Below, piece by piece: positions 59,992 to 64,000 of a stretch of DNA of 64,000 nucleotides. The notes under the pieces were generated by a model, which did not search any database, was not told where the DNA came from, and was given only the letters and a program-made list of their open reading frames with translations. The stretch comes from Sodiomyces alkalinus F11 (lineage: Eukaryota; Ascomycota; Sordariomycetes; Glomerellales; Plectosphaerellaceae), in the NCBI RefSeq assembly GCF_003711515.1, contig NW_021167093.1, forward strand, positions 1 to 64,000, written 5' to 3'. Within the stretch, counting starts at the first letter, position 1; each line of letters opens with the position of its first letter. A program made the translations under genes and the position numbers.

Positions 59992-60196
59992 TATTAGAAC
60001 ACGAATATCGGTACCGGAATCGTAGTCTTATTCTTCTATAAAAGGGAAAGATTCCCTTATACGAAGTATCTATAACTATTTATATAACCAGGGTTAGGGC
60101 TATTTAGAGTCGTTAGTACTTGCTAAGACTATACCCGAACTATACCCGAAAAGGTCCCGAAGTCACGCCCCGATATCCTGGAGCCTCCATCTAACA
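59992..60196 (-). repeat. 5' LTR of GagOnly-b
   Basis: 205 bases. On the minus strand it starts TGTTAGATGGAGGCTCC and ends GTTCTAATA. Its outer end is less RIP-mutated than its inner end. Confidence 0.88.
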
Positions 60197-60410
60197 ACTG
60201 CCATCATATAGGCCGTCGTCCTATGTCATGTCTTCAGAACCGCCACCTCTTCCCGTTCTTGAGAAGCTCGCAGGCCTGGCCTGTAGCTTAGGCAGGTATC
60301 CGCACTCACAATGTCCCGCAACACCCTCTTTCTGTGCACCATGCAGTGCATGTCTGTCGCTCAACAGGTTTCGAGTCACTTTCGGGGGGCGTCGCTGCGT
60401 CAGAAATCCA

Positions 60411-60755
60411 ATGAACCCCTTTTCCCTTCCCCTAATCCTGGTTGCCTCAGCCGCCGCCATCACCGTTCTTGGTCGGCAACCGGAACCGGAACCGGAACCG
60501 GAACCCGGACCCGGTACCGGGCGGCTACCCGCATGCAACCCGCAGGCAACCCAACCGCTTCGAACCCCGCAGCGGCTGGACAACATGCGGCCCCCACCGC
60601 CGGCACGCCTAACGGAACGCCACACTCTCGGACGGGGAACGTTCAGAAGGAGAAGGCGAAGACACACAGGGTTGTTGGTCTGGTCTGCCACACAACATCG
60701 ATCGCTTCTGGGGCACATAACACAAACAAGCATGTATGACGGGACACCGCAGTAA
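60411..60755 (+). CDS. candidate small secreted protein, 114 aa, weak
   Basis: ATG at 60411 opens a 114-codon frame ending at TAA 60753-60755. The first 21 residues, M-N-P-F-S-L-P-L-I-L-V then A-S-A-A-A-I-T-V-L-G, look like a signal peptide with a plausible cleavage site. A Pro-Glu/Pro-Gly repeat follows, encoded by GGAACC units, then a basic region with R-R-R-R-R-R and only one or two Cys. An in-frame upstream ATG at 60228 would bury the signal sequence. No family is recognised. Larger overlapping frames on both strands and the simple repeat make a chance ORF quite possible. Introns cannot be excluded. Confidence 0.3.
   Translation: MNPFSLPLILVASAAAITVLGRQPEPEPEPEPGPGTGRLPACNPQATQPLRTPQRLDNMRPPPPARLTERHTLGRGTFRRRRRRHTGLLVWSATQHRSLLGHITQTSMYDGTPQ
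60478..60522. repeat. GGAACC hexanucleotide repeat
   Basis: About four perfect AACCGG/GGAACC units grading into CCCGGA and CCGGTA variants. In the candidate secreted frame it encodes Pro-Glu repeats. Confidence 0.9.
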
Positions 60756-61016
60756 ACACCAGTCGCTGTGATGCGTCGGCAACGCCAGTCGGGAGTGCCT
60801 TGTGCGCCTGTGGCCACCCTTCTCCCTTGCCTGGGAACCACTCTCGTAAGCATGCTCTTCGCGGAAGATGCCGTTCGCAATGATAATGTCGCCCTGCGAG
60901 GTGCGGACGAGACTGCCGGTGTTTCGAAGGCGGGAGAAGCCTCACTTTCTGTGCTCATTGTTGTCATGGTCTGACTGGTGCAAATCATGTCGTACAACAT
61001 GGGTCCTTCGACAAGA

Positions 61017-61131
61017 TACCTTTTTTTCTTCTTTTTTTCTCACCTTCTCTGTTTCATTTCCGTTTTTTTTTTCTTCACCCTCTTCTCCCCCCTCCCCGTC
61101 TTCCCGTCAGCATGCTTCATCCAGTATAAAT
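61017..61131 (+). promoter_or_regulatory. pyrimidine tract followed by TATA-like box
   Basis: A T/C-rich stretch at 61017-61110 is followed by TATAAAT at 61125-61131. This pairing is common in fungal promoters. A GTAAGT donor-like word follows at 61228, but no convincing coding frame lies downstream before the prp4 3' end. It may drive a non-coding transcript or be chance. Confidence 0.2.
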
Positions 61132-61729
61132 CGGACGGAAGAGCGAAGGAAAAGATTCAGCCGACCAGTGGCTATAGCAAGGGGGCGTTTCCGACGCCGA
61201 CCACCGAGGGAGAGAGCGAGAAAGGAGGTAAGTCATGTCGTCCTGAATCCAGCAGGCGCCACGGCCGACACGGGTCTTTGAACCGTAGCCAACACGTCGA
61301 ATGCATGCATGGATGGGTGATACCGAAGTCTTACTCCCACCTCCAACGTCCAATCATACTAACAAGGCAGAGTTGGATTCCCCAATTCATCAGTCTTGCG
61401 CCCGGGGAAACCCCCACTGCCCATGGTCCTGTTCCAGTCGTGACGCAGTCGCATTTAACATCGTGGTCCCATTTCAGTGAAGTGAATGAATGAATTAGAA
61501 TGTTGCAACAGGCTGTCATGTTCTATTCTAGCCGCCGATATACCGATATGCCTTGCATTGAGATTGCCTGAGAAAAGCGCCGATTTGCTATTAACAAAAC
61601 CCAGTCCCGCGCTAAACACAGCCAACCCGTCCGATGAACTGCATAGTGGTAAGTTTGGCCCCTCCCAGGGGCCTGTTGGATGACAGAGGCCAATGTCGAA
61701 CACCCCACCAGCCATGATGTTGCAGATGG

Positions 61730-63969
61730 TCAACGCCGCGCAATGGTCCTGGATGTAAAGAAGGGGTGCTTCAGCGCATCCAATGGCTTGATTCGCTTTT
61801 CAGGGTTCAACGCGAGACAATGCTCGAGCAGGTCGATAAAATGGTTTAGATCCCTGCTCTCGGCGTCGTCCATGCCCGCCGATGCGGCCATCAACCGGGT
61901 TCGTAGGTCCCGGGTGGGCTTGACAATCGCCAGGGTCCGAACCGTCGTCTGTAAGAGGATGACAGGTTAGTACAACGAACGATTGCACGGAGAGATTGCA
62001 ATATCATGCAAAAGGAGGCCGGGAGGGACAGAACTGATGGAAAAAGGGAGCTAAAAAAATAAAATAAACCCCCCCCCCCAACTCGACCAACTACGGGCAT
62101 AGCACACCCCTGAAGGCCGCGTCATCGGACAATCACATGCGACCATGACTGCGGCCCCAGTTCGGCGCTTCGAGACGCCCTCTGCAGACGACTGTTGACG
62201 GCCCCAAAACACTACGTGCATATTCGCCAGTCGGCAGGGGTCTCGTCGACGGCGCTTGGAGCGACCAAGAAACGGCGCAAAAGGACCAACAAATTTTCAT
62301 CATGAAAATAGAAACACAAGGCCAACAAAACAAACAAAACAAAAAGCGAAACAAACGTACCTTTTCGAGCGCCTTGTCGTGCTCAACACTGAGAAAGTTA
62401 CCCAGGTCGTCGAAATGCATGCCGGAGAGCTCGCCTCGCTTATACAGTTTGGGCGTAATCTTGCCGCGAATCTCCATGATCGCCTTGAGCATCTGGTTAT
62501 TGCTGTTCCCCGTGAACAGGATCTTGCCCGTGTACAGCTCATACAAGGTGCAGCCGATGGACCACATGTCGACGGCATAGTCGTAAGGCATACCGAGGAT
62601 GATTTCCGGCGCGCGATAGAAGCGGCTGACCAGATAAGGAGTAATCTCGTTATGCGCAGTGGCAGCGTCGGACTTGTCGATGGCCGTCCCCAGATCGCAA
62701 ATCTTCAACAGGTTACGACTCTCGTTGACCAGGATGTTGTCGGGCTTCAAATCCGCATGGATGACGCTGCACTTGCGCATGTGAGCGAGGCCGACGAAGA
62801 TCTGGTGTGCGTAGGCGCGCGTGGCGTTGAGGTTGATGCCCACATTGTTCCCAAACTTCCGTAACACTTCTCGCAAGTTGAGACTAAGATTCTCAAAGGT
62901 CATGCAGAGATGGCCCTTGTGATCGAAGTGCCTCTCGAACTTGATGATGTGCTTGCGGTTGTCGGGATCGGCATCATTGAGCTTCTGAAGAATCGAGATT
63001 TCGGTAAAACCACCTTTCCTCAGGGCATCGTTGTTCCGCATGATCTTGATGGCAACCAGCTTCTTCGTCGTGATGTCGAGCGCCCGGGCGACGCCGGAGA
63101 ACATTCCTCTACCAAGCATCGACTGGACCTGATACCGACCGTTCATGACCTCGCCGATACGGATCTTGTAGTACCCATCCTTGTCGTCATCTTCGAGAAG
63201 ACCACCACCCGGGGGCTGCTGTCCGAGAGCCGGGGATTCCGTGTCCTTCTCTACGACCGTCGTCGCCTTTGTCGGCTTCGGGGCTGCATACTTCTCCTCG
63301 TCAAAGTCGTCGGCGAACATGTCCATGTCGTCGTCGTCATCATCCTTTGGGGCTTTGTTTTGCACCTCATCTTCGTCCTTTGGTTTCAGCGGTAACGTCT
63401 GGGGTTGGACCTCGCCGTGGAGTCCCACGTTACCGTGCCTCAACCCATCGCGTTTCTCGTCTTCTTTCATGTCGAGAGTGGGGTCGTAGTTTGCGGCAGA
63501 CGGTCCATCGTCCTCGGGATCTTTGACTGCGTGGCGATTCATCAGATCCGTCTCGTTCATGATGTCGAGATCTGGTGAGCGCTCGGCCGGAGGAGAACTC
63601 GGTGATCGGGCGTCTAATCTTTGTTAGCAGTGCGCAGACCAGGGGCCGACTCGGAAACGGGGAATGAAAAGGGGACAAGGAAACCGGTAAAAAGAAAAAG
63701 CCATACCGGATTGAGAAGTGTCGACATCCATCGACGCAGGTGTTGTCTGCTGGGTTGGGCCTGGAGAAGAGACAGACGACCTATCAGCTGCATGAACTGC
63801 ATGAACGAGGAGCGGCGTCGCAGAGCTAGACTTGGCCAGGAGTTCTGCTCGTCGGCGTCGGCGTCGTTCAATTTCGGCGTCTTCATCGATGACATTCTTT
63901 TTTTCAAAGTCTGGCTCCGGTTCAGGCTCTTGTTGCGACCTGGGAACCTGGGTGGAGCGCCTGTGTTCT
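61730..63969 (-). CDS. prp4: Prp4 serine/threonine kinase (pre-mRNA splicing), 5' end off window
   Basis: A nuclear kinase of the DYRK/CLK group that phosphorylates spliceosomal proteins during activation. Exons in gene order are 63969-63707 (start of this exon tentative, more exons beyond 64000), 63613-62361 and 61948-61730. The 63706-63614 intron has GTATGG and CTAAC close to AG and splits a codon. The 62360-61949 intron has GTACGT and TACTAACC before CTTACAG. The N-terminal part shows I-E-R-R-R-R-R-A-E-L-L-A-K and Ser-Pro motifs. Kinase signs, counted from Met at 63560, are L-G-R-G-M-F-S-G (149-156), V-A-I-K (Lys172), H-A-D-L-K-P-D-N (268-275), D-L-G instead of DFG (289-291) and E-I-T-P-Y-L-V-S-R-F-Y-R-A-P-E, diagnostic for Prp4. 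The last exon supplies L-A-L-N-P-E-K-R-I and stops at TGA 61730-61732. Confidence 0.93.
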
Positions 63970-64000
63970 CTGGTTAGTCAGGGTTTAGTCAGGGCGAAGC

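Larger units (their letters stand above)
57712..60196 (-). mobile_element. GagOnly-b, complete 2.5-kb non-autonomous LTR element, minus strand
   Basis: 2,485 bases with two 205-base LTRs and a perfect 5-bp duplication ACTGC (57707-57711 and 60197-60201). Inside are an initiator-tRNA-type primer site, one Gag-like frame and a polypurine tract, with no room for pol. It is the uninterrupted model for GagOnly-a. RIP is heavy from about 58640 to 60000 and slight from 57712 to 58640. Confidence 0.9.
60202..61729. other. ordinary intergenic DNA right of the transposon block
   Basis: Unmutated DNA between GagOnly-b and the prp4 stop codon. Many overlapping short frames exist on both strands, as expected of GC-balanced DNA, and none matches a known family. 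It holds one weak candidate gene (60411-60755), a GGAACC repeat, a pyrimidine tract and the probable 3' untranslated region of prp4 (left of 61730). Confidence 0.7.

Noticed and set aside
1..60196. CRISPR-like or bacterial operon structure
   Set aside because: Repeats are LTRs, microsatellites and RIP-derived words. Introns, LTR elements, a Tad-type LINE and the Prp4 kinase all indicate a fungal nuclear genome.
60221..61000. 259-codon open frame on the minus strand
   Set aside because: It crosses the GGAACC repeat, shows no domain or clear splice or start context, and overlaps several other chance frames in GC-balanced DNA.
62133..62360. C-terminal end of the 475-codon kinase frame
   Set aside because: After Glu-Lys at 62361 the frame enters an intron with GTACGT and a TACTAACC branch site; the homologous Prp4 C-terminus resumes at 61948.
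62256..63526. Plus-strand open frames up to 202 codons
   Set aside because: They are antisense shadows of the prp4 kinase exon, where GC-rich codons keep the opposite strand open.

Overview
The window comes from a filamentous ascomycete (Pezizomycotina). Bases 1 to about 60,196 are a block of nested transposable elements altered by repeat-induced point mutation (RIP): CpA/TpG is depleted and TpA enriched, while CpG is largely kept. Reading frames in the block therefore break mostly at TAA/TAG codons derived from Gln and Trp, with His and Cys often read as Tyr, Asp as Asn and Gly as Arg or Ser. From about 60,197 to the end the sequence is ordinary, unmutated chromosomal DNA. It ends in a spliced gene for the Prp4 spliceosomal kinase whose 5' end lies beyond the window.

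The block was resolved from paired long terminal repeats (LTRs), target-site duplications (TSDs) and protein motifs. Element names are labels for this window only. Copia-1a (1-6169, +) stands next to a truncated inverted LTR of its own family (6170-6372). Unmutated DNA follows (6373-7243). GagOnly-a (7244-22727, +, TSD GGTGG) is a short LTR element that has received four insertions: a solo Copia-1 LTR (8867-9142), Gypsy-1 (9172-14417, TSD GACCG), and, inside its 3' LTR, Copia-2 (15170-22188, -) and a MITE (22223-22693, 8-bp TSD TATATCTT). After 120 bp of flank comes Copia-3 (22853-42939, -, TSD CTAGT). Copia-3 is split by a Tad-type LINE (27147-34067, +, 12-bp TSD) in its integrase and by Copia-1b (36605-42914, -) in its 5' LTR. 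Gypsy-2 (42944-57216, +) follows directly, then RIP-affected flank (57221-57711), then GagOnly-b (57712-60196, -, TSD ACTGC).

The most unusual content is the extra coding capacity between pol and the 3' LTR of several elements. Gypsy-2 carries about 5.5 kb there. It holds an antisense Cys-rich reading frame and a divergent sense frame with the complete active-site pattern of a Ulp1/SENP (C48) cysteine protease, at the spacing known for SENP1. Copia-3 carries an antisense frame with a zinc knuckle and a candidate intron, and Gypsy-1 carries an antisense acidic frame. Copia-1, Copia-2 and the GagOnly elements all have primer-binding sites resembling the copia-type initiator-tRNA half-molecule site, so the gag-only family probably depends on Copia machinery.

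All element genes are dead copies as read here. The only intact, confidently recognised host gene is prp4. A weak candidate for a small secreted protein (60411-60755) lies between it and the transposon block.
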